A stretch of 13,623 nucleotides of DNA, taken from positions 1 to 13,623 of the forward strand of contig JAATVP010000192.1 of assembly GCA_014523625.1 (NCBI GenBank). The letters run 5' to 3'. This stretch comes from Nitrososphaerales archaeon TH5896 (lineage in GTDB: Archaea; Thermoproteota; Nitrososphaeria; Nitrososphaerales; Nitrososphaeraceae). The notes below the pieces were generated by a model. It was given only the letters and a program-made list of their open reading frames with translations, had not been told where the DNA came from and searched no databases. This document shows positions 7,216-13,432 of the stretch, piece by piece; position 1 is the first letter of the stretch; each line of letters opens with the position of its first letter. The translations under genes and the position numbers were made by a program.

Positions 7216-7861
7216 TATGGTGTCGGACTAGTAACCTTATTCTTAATTTCTTGTGGAGCATACGCATCTTGGATTGCGATCCTAAATTGTTCCCGAATAT
7301 CAGCGTCAGTTTTTAGTTTGTCCAAATATCCGCCTGGCTTAAATACAGATTTTTTGATATCTTGCACAAATTGATTAATTCCTAACGTAAAGCGTTGATC
7401 TACATACTCTTTCCAGCCTGGTTTTATTTCAGTAATATGAGAAGGGTAAAGACTTTCAAGTATCAAATGATTTGGATTAAAATCATGATCATATCGTCAA
7501 ACTACGGTTTTGCCTTTGTATAAAGAAAGTGGTCCTGGTTGTGCTAAGTGTACCAGCTTATGTCTAAAAATTCCCTGGATTAATTCAACTTGTTCCTGAG
7601 AATAGTCCATATATGATATCATGTATTTCTGGGAATTCTCAGTCGTATTGACTTTAGTATTTTTTTTGACGCTTGCCCCGCTAATAATGCACCTAAGAAA
7701 TCTATGCAAGCTATACACCATAATATGGCAGGCATTGGTGCATAAGGTTTCTCTAAACAATGGTTGACGTCTTTCTCAAGAGAATCCATTTTATCTGTCA
7801 GTATCTTTCTAGCAAAGTCTATCAATTCATTATCATTTGAGAAAATAGCTGAGGTAGACAA
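7215..7861 (-). pseudogene. Unknown soluble protein, frameshift in A-run plus in-frame TGA
   Basis: The start ATG 7861 opens MSTSAIFSNDNELIDFARKI and continues to CIDFLGALLAGQASKK. At a run of eight A (7660-7667 on this strand) the frame shifts to KNTKVNTTENSQKYMISYMD, then QVELIQGIFRHKLVHLAQPG up to GKTVV. TGA at 7499-7497 follows, and the same frame continues RYDHDFNPNHLILESLYPSH, then a tail ending KNKVTSPTP. Restoring one A and reading through the TGA (probably a former Trp codon, '..VVWRYDHD') gives one protein of about 215 residues. FRHKLVHLAQP suggests a compact helical domain, but I do not recognise the family. Its start is 24 bases after the end of the 93-residue gene, so the two were likely one operon. 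Confidence 0.65.
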
Positions 7862-7885
7862 GGCCTAAATTAGTTTTAGACATAC

Positions 7886-8167
7886 CTATAAAGTTAATGT
7901 GGTACTAGTAGAAATATTTCTAAATGGTGCTCTTGCAATGCTTTCTGAAATACCACACATCTGACAACAGTTTACGGTATTCTTTTTGGGATCATCAGAA
8001 ACATACCATTCTGCAGGATCGGCTAAATTAACTGCATAGTTTGCATCCTTATTTGTTGTTGGATACTTTCGTAGGAAAGCCATCAGATATTCTGCATGTT
8101 TTGGGTGTTGGCAGTCTTGTTTGCATATGTAAATTGAGTCAATTAGCCTAATAACTTTTGAGCTCAA
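7886..8167 (-). CDS. Unknown Cys/His-rich small protein, start uncertain
   Basis: 93 residues if TTG 8167 is used. It contains YICKQDCQHPKHAEYLMAFL near the N-terminus and NTVNCCQMCGISESIARAPF near the C-terminus. The C-x3-C-x2-H and CC-x2-C groups could together hold a zinc ion. The same frame stays open and protein-like upstream to 8227 (WHKYEQESIKDYSYDCISYN) with no ATG. An ATG at about 8232 lies in another frame, so the true start may have been lost by a small indel. The family is not recognised. It probably precedes the interrupted gene at 7861 in an operon. Confidence 0.6.
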   Translation of the reverse strand: MSSKVIRLIDSIYICKQDCQHPKHAEYLMAFLRKYPTTNKDANYAVNLADPAEWYVSDDPKKNTVNCCQMCGISESIARAPFRNISTSTTLTL

Positions 8168-8263
8168 GTTGTAACTTATGCAGTCATAGGAATAATCTTT
8201 TATCGATTCCTGTTCATATTTATGCCATCAATTATTAGAAAGGCTAATAAGGAAAGCTAGCTA

Positions 8264-9077
8264 ATGGTAGGGGGATATTTAGACATTAAGAGTCATAATA
8301 CGAGAAAATTTACCATTCTTATCTTATTAGCTACTGTAATCTTGGTTGTATTCTTTTTACTCCTTTAAGGAATCCTTTACCTCAGCTGCCTCCCCTTTGA
8401 GATTCTATCTAGTGAATAATATTTCTGGATTATCATCTGTACGATGTTAGAAGATGTCCTTCTCCAAATATACTTTCAGGTGTAGGATTTATGTCCCCAG
8501 ACGGTTCTGTTAACCTCAGTGTAGTAGTAAAAAAATAACCGAAAATCATACATCACAAAGCTTTACTGAGGAATCTCTTAAGGGTCTTGTGCAGAATCAT
8601 ACATTTAATGTCCTCAACACAAGCTCAACACAGCTGGCCAATTTGCCTGCGAATACGTTCACAACATTAGGTTCTTTTGACTTTAGCAAATTTACAGATT
8701 GTCCAGTTCAACCGGAACTTCAAGGTCTAGTTGCACCAATAAAGCTCATGATGACAAGTGTGGTAAGGGACGATAAAGCGTATACTATCAGCTATGGCAC
8801 CGTGCCATTTATGGCTGAGATGGCACATGGAAATATTTAAGCTGCATTTTCATACTATATGCCAGTTGTAAAGTCGGTGATGAGCTCTTTTAAGTTCATT
8901 AATGATAGCCGACCTCTTAATGATTCTAAAGATATAATTACTGATTCTTTGGACGGCAATACAACAGAGTTACCAGGTTCAAACCAAAATCCCTGTGATA
9001 TTATCAGAGTCAAATATGCATTGGGAGAGATCACTAAAGACGAATTTGTGGAAAGAAGAGATATGCTAAAATGCTAG
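8264..9077 (+). pseudogene. PsbP-like extracytoplasmic protein with SHOCT C-terminus, multiply interrupted
   Basis: Pieces in order: ATG 8264 opens a membrane anchor (TILILLATVILVVFFLLL, stop at 8366-8368). Frame 2 bases further on reads KESFTSAASPLRFYLVNNIS (stop 8448-8450). The next frame reads PNILSGVGFMSPDGSVNLSV and ends in a seven-A run (8529-8535). The next frame reads ITENHTSQSFTEESLKGLVQ through RDDKAYTISYGTVPFM to TAA 8838-8840. In the same frame it continues AAFSYYMPVVKSVMSSFKFI. The 'DDKAYTISY..P......YMPVVKSVMSSFKF' layout fits the end of a PsbP-like domain. The tail NPCDIIRVKYALGEITKDEF fits a SHOCT motif, ending MLKC. At least three indels and one nonsense codon are needed, so this is the most decayed gene here. 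The domain is normally exposed outside the membrane; function is unknown in archaea. Confidence 0.7.
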
Positions 9078-9178
9078 ACCAAACTGACATGGATAATTCT
9101 AATGTCATGTTCGCAGATAACGCGGTACCATTGATATTTGAGTTTAATAGGTCTTTATATGGATTTGACAGAAAGTAA
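9071..9178 (+). CDS. Possible 35-residue peptide overlapping the SHOCT gene end
   Basis: ATG 9071 overlaps the upstream stop by 7 bases (ATGCTAG). The product reads MLDQTDMDNSNVMFADNAVP then LIFEFNRSLYGFDRK, ending at TAA 9176-9178. It has no signal or membrane segment. The overlap would fit translational coupling, but the upstream gene is broken and the peptide is short, so it may be chance. Confidence 0.25.
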   Translation: MLDQTDMDNSNVMFADNAVPLIFEFNRSLYGFDRK

Positions 9179-9201
9179 GCCTACCTCCTCAATCCAGTCC
9201 A

Positions 9202-9212
9202 AAATATATTTA
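9202..9212 (+). promoter_or_regulatory. TATA-like element before the 53-residue gene
   Basis: AAATATATTTA lies 11-21 bases upstream of the ATG at 9223. It is slightly close for a leaderless start but is the only TATA-like sequence near. Confidence 0.35.
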
Positions 9213-9222
9213 TCAACCAATC

Positions 9223-9384
9223 ATGAATCTGTACGACATCAAAGGTAGAACGAATGTCAAATTCTTTTTACAATGGATTTCCATTGCAGCTTATACTATG
9301 CCTTTAATTTCTTTAAATCTATTGTTGATTACAATATTCGAATCTTCAAAGCTAAAACTAGTATACTATATAATTATGTATTAG
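9223..9384 (+). CDS. 53-residue membrane protein
   Basis: ATG 9223 to TAG 9384. A polar, basic N-terminus (MNLYDIKGRTNVKFF) is followed by a hydrophobic stretch of about 27 residues (LQWISIAAYTMPLISLNLLL then ITIF) and a Lys/Tyr tail. One long or two short membrane helices are expected. I do not recognise the family. The TATA-like sequence upstream and clean codon use support it as a real small gene. Confidence 0.55.
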   Translation: MNLYDIKGRTNVKFFLQWISIAAYTMPLISLNLLLITIFESSKLKLVYYIIMY

Positions 9385-9546
9385 TATAAATGTCTACTAT
9401 ACTAATAAAAACGAACCAACATTCACTTTTCTACCCCAAGCTAGCACTGGCACGATCCTAACTTAGAGGCTTTTTAATAACAACAGCTTGGTAATAAGTG
9501 GTTAGGTGAAAAAAGTTACACTTATCTAAAGTTAGAGGTTTAATAT
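9385..9546. other. Intergenic region with imperfect inverted and direct repeats
   Basis: CCAAGCT near 9436 pairs with AGCTTGG near 9484, and ACTTTTCTACC/GGTGAAAAAAGT flank them, forming a loose stem. CTTAGAGGCTTTTTAATA (about 9461) and GTTAGAGGTTTAATA (about 9531) look like a repeated promoter-like block. No gene seen; it may be regulatory for the small genes downstream. Confidence 0.3.
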
Positions 9547-9584
9547 ATGGAACGTGAAATGTTTTTACAGAACATCATAGTACC

Positions 9585-9647
9585 ATGATAAGGAAAATAG
9601 AGCAACCCAGTTGGTTACCCACCTGGATCACCCTACAATGTCAATAA
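9585..9647 (+). CDS. Possible 20-residue leader peptide
   Basis: ATG 9585 encodes MIRKIEQPSWLPTWITLQCQ and ends at TAA 9645-9647. It overlaps the start of the 48-residue ORF by 10 bases. A still shorter 13-residue ORF at 9547-9588 (MEREMFLQNIIVP) overlaps its start as ATGA. These chained overlaps could be leader peptides or fragments of one decayed gene. Too short to decide. Confidence 0.2.
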   Translation: MIRKIEQPSWLPTWITLQCQ

Positions 9648-9784
9648 GGAGTGTAGAATTACAACTCCTACCTGTTATAAATACGTCCAGCTTCATAACG
9701 TATTCTCAACGCAACTGTTGTTTATTTTGTAATAGTGATGATATATCATCAAAGCTTATCTGTAACGGAGCCCCATCTAAATAA
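9638..9784 (+). CDS. 48-residue putative zinc-binding peptide
   Basis: ATG 9638 to TAA 9784. It reads MSIRSVELQLLPVINTSSFI, then TYSQRNCCLFCNSDDISSKL, then ICNGAPSK. The CC-x2-C-x10-C pattern (residues 27, 28, 31, 42) resembles a small zinc finger. No signal peptide. A 49-residue ORF starts 20 bases downstream, so the two could be cotranscribed. The family is not recognised and the gene is below the size that composition alone can prove. Confidence 0.42.
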   Translation: MSIRSVELQLLPVINTSSFITYSQRNCCLFCNSDDISSKLICNGAPSK

Positions 9785-9804
9785 AAGGATTCATCAAGCC
9801 TGCA

Positions 9805-9954
9805 ATGATAAAGGTTATGATTTCGAGATATATTAAAGAACATTTTCCTGAACAGCATAAATCAGTTAGCATGTGGGAGTTAAATCTTCTCAGAAGCCTG
9901 TCAGCTCTATATATACTCGACGAGGAAAGAAAAATAGGGTACCTTAAGGAATAA
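9805..9954 (+). CDS. 49-residue small protein upstream of the 103-residue gene
   Basis: ATG 9805 to TAA 9954. It reads MIKVMISRYIKEHFPEQHKS, then VSMWELNLLRSLSALYILDE, then ERKIGYLKE. Helical and charged, with no signal peptide; the spacing resembles a small DNA-binding or regulatory protein, but no motif can be named. The next gene starts 3 bases after the stop and in the same frame (TAA GAA ATG), so it is either tightly coupled to it or, as elsewhere in this window, the two are halves of one gene split by a nonsense codon. Confidence 0.5.
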   Translation: MIKVMISRYIKEHFPEQHKSVSMWELNLLRSLSALYILDEERKIGYLKE

Positions 9955-9957
9955 GAA

Positions 9958-10269
9958 ATGACCTCTCCTGACGACAGTATGCTACTTAATGAACTGAGGA
10001 TTAAGGATGAATCACTTACCAAAGAGATGTATGAGAACCCTTCAGATCCTGATAGTGTATTGAATATTCTCATGAAAAAACTTCAGCTGTATAATGAAAT
10101 CGAGTTTGCGTTAAGTGAAGCCAGAAATAAAATCTTGGTAGGCTTCATGAAAATACCCGTAGAAAATCGAATCCTTATTACCGAGATAAAGAAGGGTAGG
10201 GATGGACAGATGGCACAGGTTATCAAATGTCTAGACACATTAGAGAGTATTATAAAAGAGAAGCCCTAG
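9958..10269 (+). CDS. 103-residue helical protein of unknown function
   Basis: ATG 9958 to TAG 10269. Starts MTSPDDSMLLNELRIKDESL and is rich in Leu, Glu and Lys with heptad-like spacing (ILMKKLQLYNEIEFALSEAR, about residues 37-56), so a coiled coil or helical bundle is likely. No signal peptide or Cys cluster; a single Cys is near the C-terminus (VIKCLDTLESIIKEKP). Soluble and cytosolic. Follows the 49-residue gene by 3 bases. The antisense frame over 9777-10073 is judged a shadow. Family not recognised. Confidence 0.6.
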   Translation: MTSPDDSMLLNELRIKDESLTKEMYENPSDPDSVLNILMKKLQLYNEIEFALSEARNKILVGFMKIPVENRILITEIKKGRDGQMAQVIKCLDTLESIIKEKP

Positions 10270-10328
10270 GTTATACAGTTATAGGTTTTCACGATGATGA
10301 CGGAAAAATATGTGGTGTGCTTTTATGA
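10227..10328 (+). CDS. Possible 33-residue overlapping ORF
   Basis: ATG 10227 lies inside the end of the 103-residue gene in another frame and encodes MSRHIREYYKREALGYTVIG then FHDDDGKICGVLL, stopping at TGA 10328. The part beyond the upstream stop is protein-like. It overlaps by 43 bases, so it is either a small downstream gene with an internal start or chance. Confidence 0.22.
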   Translation: MSRHIREYYKREALGYTVIGFHDDDGKICGVLL

Positions 10329-10372
10329 TCTTCCTCAGCAATTATATCCCTAGAAAATGATCAAATTCAGGA

Positions 10373-10600
10373 ATGACAAAAAGAACAGCAAAACATGATC
10401 ATGATTGTCCAGATCCTTTACCCTCATCGATTCAGAATTTATTTAAGTCATTGGATAGTGGGACAATTACAATTTACATTAACAATGAGTCCTTTTTGAG
10501 GCTCACATTAACGCAAGACAGGATCAAAGTAGAGTTTGGACAAAAATTCTTGGAGGAGGCATTAAGGATAGGTTTGAACAGGTTTTTTGACACTAACTAA
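10373..10600 (+). CDS. 75-residue protein of unknown function
   Basis: ATG 10373 to TAA 10600. The N-terminus is basic and His-rich (MTKRTAKHDHDCPDPLPSSI). It is followed by an alpha/beta-looking stretch: FKSLDSGTITIYINNESFLR, then KVEFGQKFLEEALRIGLNRF. No signal peptide. The pattern of strand, strand, helix would suit a small soluble domain, but I do not recognise the family. It sits about 100 bases after the 103-residue gene and 20 bases before the glyoxalase remnant, on the same strand. Confidence 0.58.
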   Translation: MTKRTAKHDHDCPDPLPSSIQNLFKSLDSGTITIYINNESFLRLTLTQDRIKVEFGQKFLEEALRIGLNRFFDTN

Positions 10601-10619
10601 GGTAAGCCAGTTCCTATAG

Positions 10620-10972
10620 AAATTCAAACGTGTTGTCGCCAATATCGAAACCTCAGACGTAGATAAGGCAGACACCTTCTACCATGACGTTCTTGGTCTT
10701 AAGCGAGTTATGGAGGGGACCACGGCTGGATACGAACGTATGGCTCAAACTCAAAGATGACTGTTCAGGTCAGTTTTGCCTCAGAGGGAGGATCTGGAAC
10801 ACCCGTTCCGGCTTTGTCTATCGAAGTCGACGACATTGAAACCGCCCTAGGCAGAGTCAAAAATGCAGGAATTCCAATCGAGTATGGTCCAGAAAGTGAG
10901 CCTTGGGGAGTACGAAGGTTCTTTGTCCGAGATCCATTCGAAAAGCTGATCAACATATTACAGCATGAATAG
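10620..10972 (+). pseudogene. Glyoxalase/bleomycin-resistance (VOC) family protein, frameshifted
   Basis: The first part reads KFKRVVANIETSDVDKADTF then YHDVLGLKRVMEG. A shift in the four-G run at 10715-10718 leads into DHGWIRTYGSNSKMTVQVSF, then GTPVPALSIEVDDIETALGR, IEYGPESEPWGVRRFFVRDP and NILQHE, ending at TAG 10972. This matches the single-domain VOC family closely: FYHDVLGL, DHGW, SIEVDD, PWGVRRF-x-VRDPF. The start is also damaged: the codon where ATG is expected reads TAG (10617-10619), directly before the Lys-Phe-Lys. One G restored would rejoin the domain. VOC proteins bind a metal and act on or sequester small molecules; the substrate is unknown. GC is high for the window, suggesting bacterial origin. 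Confidence 0.8.
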
Positions 10973-11079
10973 GTCGTTACTCGCCTATGTATGTGAATCT
11001 AAAGTATCTATAATGAGGTTGAGATCTATGATGGGAGTGTGACTTTTTAGTAAATTTATTTGTCCAACGATGGTCGGAT

Positions 11080-11964
11080 TCAATGCAAGAAGTCAGAGAG
11101 ACTAGTTTGTTTGGTCTTATTCAATCGTTTATTCGCACTTGTGTCACCTCCTTTTTCAAGGTCATCAGTCGGGACATATTCATCTCCCCATTTAACTTCC
11201 TCTAGGCCTATTAATTGTCTGAATATGTTTACAGTACCAGGACCGAATCCCGCATAATGATTGTTCGCGGCAACAATTGAAAATTTAACTCCAGATAAAT
11301 TATTCTCGTTAGAGTCTTTCTTAAAGTTGCGCGCAACTTTTTTCATTTCCTTAATTCTATCAATTTGGATTCGACCGAAATCTTTTTCATGTATACTTCT
11401 ATCCCCAATTAACCTACCATAAACAAAATCAGAAGTGACTATAGGAGGAGTTGTAATATCTGCAAGTTGGCTCCAAACAAGACACATTCTATTGTTCTTG
11501 AAGAAATTGTATGCTAGATCTTGAAACCAAGATCTATGTCTTACCTCTATTGCATACCTAAAACCTTTGTCTAGATATGGAAGTATACCACGTAAGGCAT
11601 CCAAACCTTCAACAATCTGAATACTCGGGGGTAACTGAATTAGCAATGCCAATAATTTTTCCTTTAACTCAGAGATGGATGCAAAAAAGTAATTCAGTTG
11701 ATCCTCATCAAAATCTGAGAGTCTCTTGTCGTGCGTTATAACTTTAGGGAATTTTGCAGTAAATCGAAAGTTCTCGGGGGTCCTATTGTACCAATTCTTG
11801 ACCATGAATTCATTAGGAATTCGATAGAAAGAAGAGTCGATTTCTACGTAATTAAAGATGTTAGAATAATATTTTAATCATTTAGAATTTTCAATACCCT
11901 TAGGATAGAAGGGTCCTTGCCAAGAGGAATAGGACCATCCAGAACACCCTATATAATACTGCAA
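11080..11964 (-). pseudogene. DUF72 family protein with in-frame TGA at a conserved Trp position
   Basis: The longest clean ORF begins at ATG 11805 (MVKNWYNRTPENFRFTAKFP, 241 residues). Upstream in the same frame lies the missing N-terminus: TTG 11964 encodes (M)QYYIGCSGWSYSSWQGPFYP and KGIENSK, then TGA 11880-11878, then LKYYSNIFNYVEIDSSFYRI and PNEF. GCSGWSY-x2-W and FNYVEIDSSFYR are the hallmark DUF72 motifs, and the codon hit is the Trp expected in 'K-W-L-K-Y-Y'. Later motifs: PPSIQ, YAIEVRHRSWF and NNHYAGFGPGTVNIFRQLIG. Full length would be 294 codons, normal for DUF72 (a TIM-barrel-like family of unknown activity). Either a TGG to TGA substitution inactivated it, or initiation at 11805 gives a shortened protein lacking the first barrel strands. 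It is convergent with the glyoxalase remnant. Confidence 0.85.
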
Positions 11965-12134
11965 GTTCTTTTGGTAGGTACTAATGAACACGATCAGTTT
12001 TATGTGATTCGAAGGTCATTGTATTCATGATTTTTAAGCAGTAATTCAAACTTAGTCTTAAATCTTACTTATAAGTATTCTATGATCATGTCATTAGATC
12101 AAGATTTGAAATTGATTCTAAATCTTCGAAGTAT

Positions 12135-12572
12135 GTGAATTTTTCAGGGATAGTTGAAGATTGGGTCTTCTGGGAATGGAACGAAAGAAAAACAGCCGAA
12201 GAAATTGAAGAGCAAATAGCTGAGAATCTCGTGCATCCATGGATACGAATAATGAAAGAAAGGTCAAGATATAAATACAGATATAAGGACGATTCATTGT
12301 TACCAATTTTAAATAAAGGTGTTCCTGATTGTTCAATTGAAATTACGACATTAAATCTTGTGAATAACAAGAATGCTGTTTGGTAGAGTATTGGTATCGA
12401 TCTATTTGCTGGCAGGAAAATAAATAAAGATGAGAGAAAAAATATGAAAGTAATAGCTCAGTTGTTATTATCAAGCTATCCAAAGACAAATTTAACTTCT
12501 ACCAGTTCTTACAGTTATCCAAAATTATTTTCCCTAAATCAAAAACTAATTATCGAAAGGCTAAGAAATTGA
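12135..12572 (+). pseudogene. Unknown gene split by in-frame TAG
   Basis: GTG 12135 starts (M)NFSGIVEDWVFWEWNERKT, then AEEIEEQIAENLVHPWIRIM and IEITTLNLVNNKNAVW, stopping at TAG 12384-12386. The frame continues SIGIDLFAGRKINKDERKNM, then KVIAQLLLSSYPKTNLTSTS, ending KLIIERLRN at TGA 12572. The open frame also extends upstream to 12075 with no ATG. An ATG at 12089 in another frame (MSLDQDLKLILNLRSM) may be the original start, lost by an indel near 12134. Soluble, helical in the N-terminal half. I do not recognise it. The ATG at 12444 could start an independent 42-residue peptide. Confidence 0.45.
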
Positions 12573-12621
12573 TATTTTAGTCTTTCGGATCAATCATACT
12601 CACCTCTCATAAGATCTCAAG

Positions 12622-12715
12622 AAAGTCTTTACATGAAACACTTTCTTTGATTATTTAGCCTACTGGTAGTTATTACTCAGTTCCTTATAAAGAAAAGGTG
12701 AGCTTTCAACCCCAG
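12622..12715. repeat. Copy B of ~100-bp dispersed imperfect-palindrome repeat
   Basis: Matches 7116-7215 in the same orientation. Exact blocks are acatgaaacac (12631-12641), tttgattat (12646-12654), ttataaagaaaaggt (12685-12699) and gctttcaa (12702-12709). Ends are loosely inverted as in copy A. The flanking regions do not match clearly, so the element rather than a larger segment seems to be duplicated. Confidence 0.6.
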
Positions 12716-12726
12716 ATCATTCTTTC

Positions 12727-12816
12727 TTATGAGGATTTATTTTTCAATTTATTCTCATAGCTTTCGCGAATTGTAAATACACAAAATACAATAACATTAA
12801 TCAAGGAAAATAACAT
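12727..12816 (-). CDS. Possible 29-residue membrane peptide
   Basis: ATG 12816 to TAA 12727. It reads MLFSLINVIVFCVF followed by TIRESYENKLKNKSS: one hydrophobic helix and a charged tail. It ends directly beside repeat copy B. Its tail faintly resembles the C-terminus of the interrupted gene ending at 7215, which also abuts a repeat copy, but this may be chance. Confidence 0.28.
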   Translation of the reverse strand: MLFSLINVIVFCVFTIRESYENKLKNKSS

Positions 12817-12856
12817 GAATATTGTAGAAGATAATTACTATTGTTATGTTCGTTTA

Positions 12857-12868
12857 TTTGATAAATAT
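12857..12868 (+). promoter_or_regulatory. TATA-like element of the Ala/Asp-rich protein gene
   Basis: ATTTGATAAATA lies 22-33 bases upstream of ATG 12890, as expected for a leaderless archaeal transcript. Confidence 0.45.
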
Positions 12869-12889
12869 CATCTCTCTTCTATTAATTAA

Positions 12890-13351
12890 ATGAATACAAG
12901 TATACCTGTAATTTTAGCCATAGCAATAGTTACGGCATTTATGGGAGCGAGTGTACCCATAGAACAAGCATTTGCGTCTTCTGCTGCATCAGCGGCAGCA
13001 GGTGGCGAGTCAGCAGCGGCAGCTGCGGCAGCAGGAGATAGTTCGGCGGCAGCTGCGGCAGCAAGTGATGGATCAGCAGCAGCAGCAGCAGCAGGAGATA
13101 GTTCATCTGCAGCTGCTGCAAGCGGTGGATCGGCATCAGCAGCTGCTGCAGCATCCTCAGACGATGATGATAATAAGAGACATCATGACGATGATGATAA
13201 TAAGAGACATCATGACGATGATGACTGCAAGGAGAGATACCACGACGATGATTATGATAATAAGAGACATCATGACGATGATGACTGCAAGGAGAGATAC
13301 CACGACGATGATTATGATAATAAGAGACATCATGACGATGATGACGACTAG
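12890..13351 (+). CDS. Secreted low-complexity protein: Ala/Ser/Gly region then Asp/His/Lys repeats
   Basis: 153 residues, ATG 12890 to TAG 13351. Residues 1-30 are a signal peptide (SIPVILAIAIVTAFMGASVP, then EQAFASS). Residues 31-90 are nearly all Ala, Ser, Gly with periodic GDSS/SDGS. Residues 91-153 are repeats of DNKRHHDDDD and CKERYHDDDY. Bases 13201-13260 and 13261-13320 are identical, an exact 60-bp tandem duplication (20 residues), with partial copies on both sides. Two Cys, one per repeat, could pair. The Asp/His clusters suggest binding of divalent metal ions outside the cell; this is inference from composition. The two other frames over this region are also open because of the repeats, but only this one has a signal peptide and TATA context. 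Repeat number is probably variable between strains. Confidence 0.8.
   Translation: MNTSIPVILAIAIVTAFMGASVPIEQAFASSAASAAAGGESAAAAAAAGDSSAAAAAASDGSAAAAAAGDSSSAAAASGGSASAAAAASSDDDDNKRHHDDDDNKRHHDDDDCKERYHDDDYDNKRHHDDDDCKERYHDDDYDNKRHHDDDDD
13196..13345 (+). repeat. 60-bp tandem repeat, two exact copies plus partial copies
   Basis: The units 13201-13260 and 13261-13320 are identical base for base; 13321-13345 repeats the first 25 bases, and a further partial copy lies just before. The repeats are in frame within the Asp/His region. Exact identity indicates recent duplication or active homogenisation. Confidence 0.9.
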
Positions 13352-13367
13352 GGTAGAGGCATCCCCC

Positions 13368-13373
13368 TTTTTT
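13368..13373 (+). terminator. Possible oligo-T terminator
   Basis: A run of six T after five C, 16 bases past the stop of the Asp/His protein. Archaeal RNA polymerase stops at such T runs. No stem is needed or seen. Confidence 0.35.
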
Positions 13374-13403
13374 GCCTGAATAACTTCTAGACAATCATTT
13401 TTG

Positions 13404-13412
13404 TTTAAAATA
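13404..13412 (+). promoter_or_regulatory. TATA-like element of the last gene
   Basis: TTTAAAATA lies 21-29 bases upstream of ATG 13433, matching the spacing of a leaderless archaeal promoter. Confidence 0.4.
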
Positions 13413-13432
13413 GGAGTTGAGATGATAACAAT

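Noticed and set aside
9777..10073. 98-residue minus-strand ORF
   Set aside because: Antisense to the 49- and 103-residue genes; Ser/Leu-rich composition typical of a shadow frame.
12086..12370. 94- and 72-residue minus-strand ORFs
   Set aside because: Antisense to the charged, Trp/Glu-rich plus-strand frame, which looks more protein-like.
13201..13345. CRISPR array
   Set aside because: The repeats are 60-bp contiguous tandem units inside a coding frame with no unique spacers.
12939..13394. 151-residue minus-strand and 135-residue plus-strand (12972-13379) ORFs
   Set aside because: Both are open only because of the repetitive sequence; they give unlikely His/Leu or Met/Arg/Gln runs and lack signal peptide or promoter.
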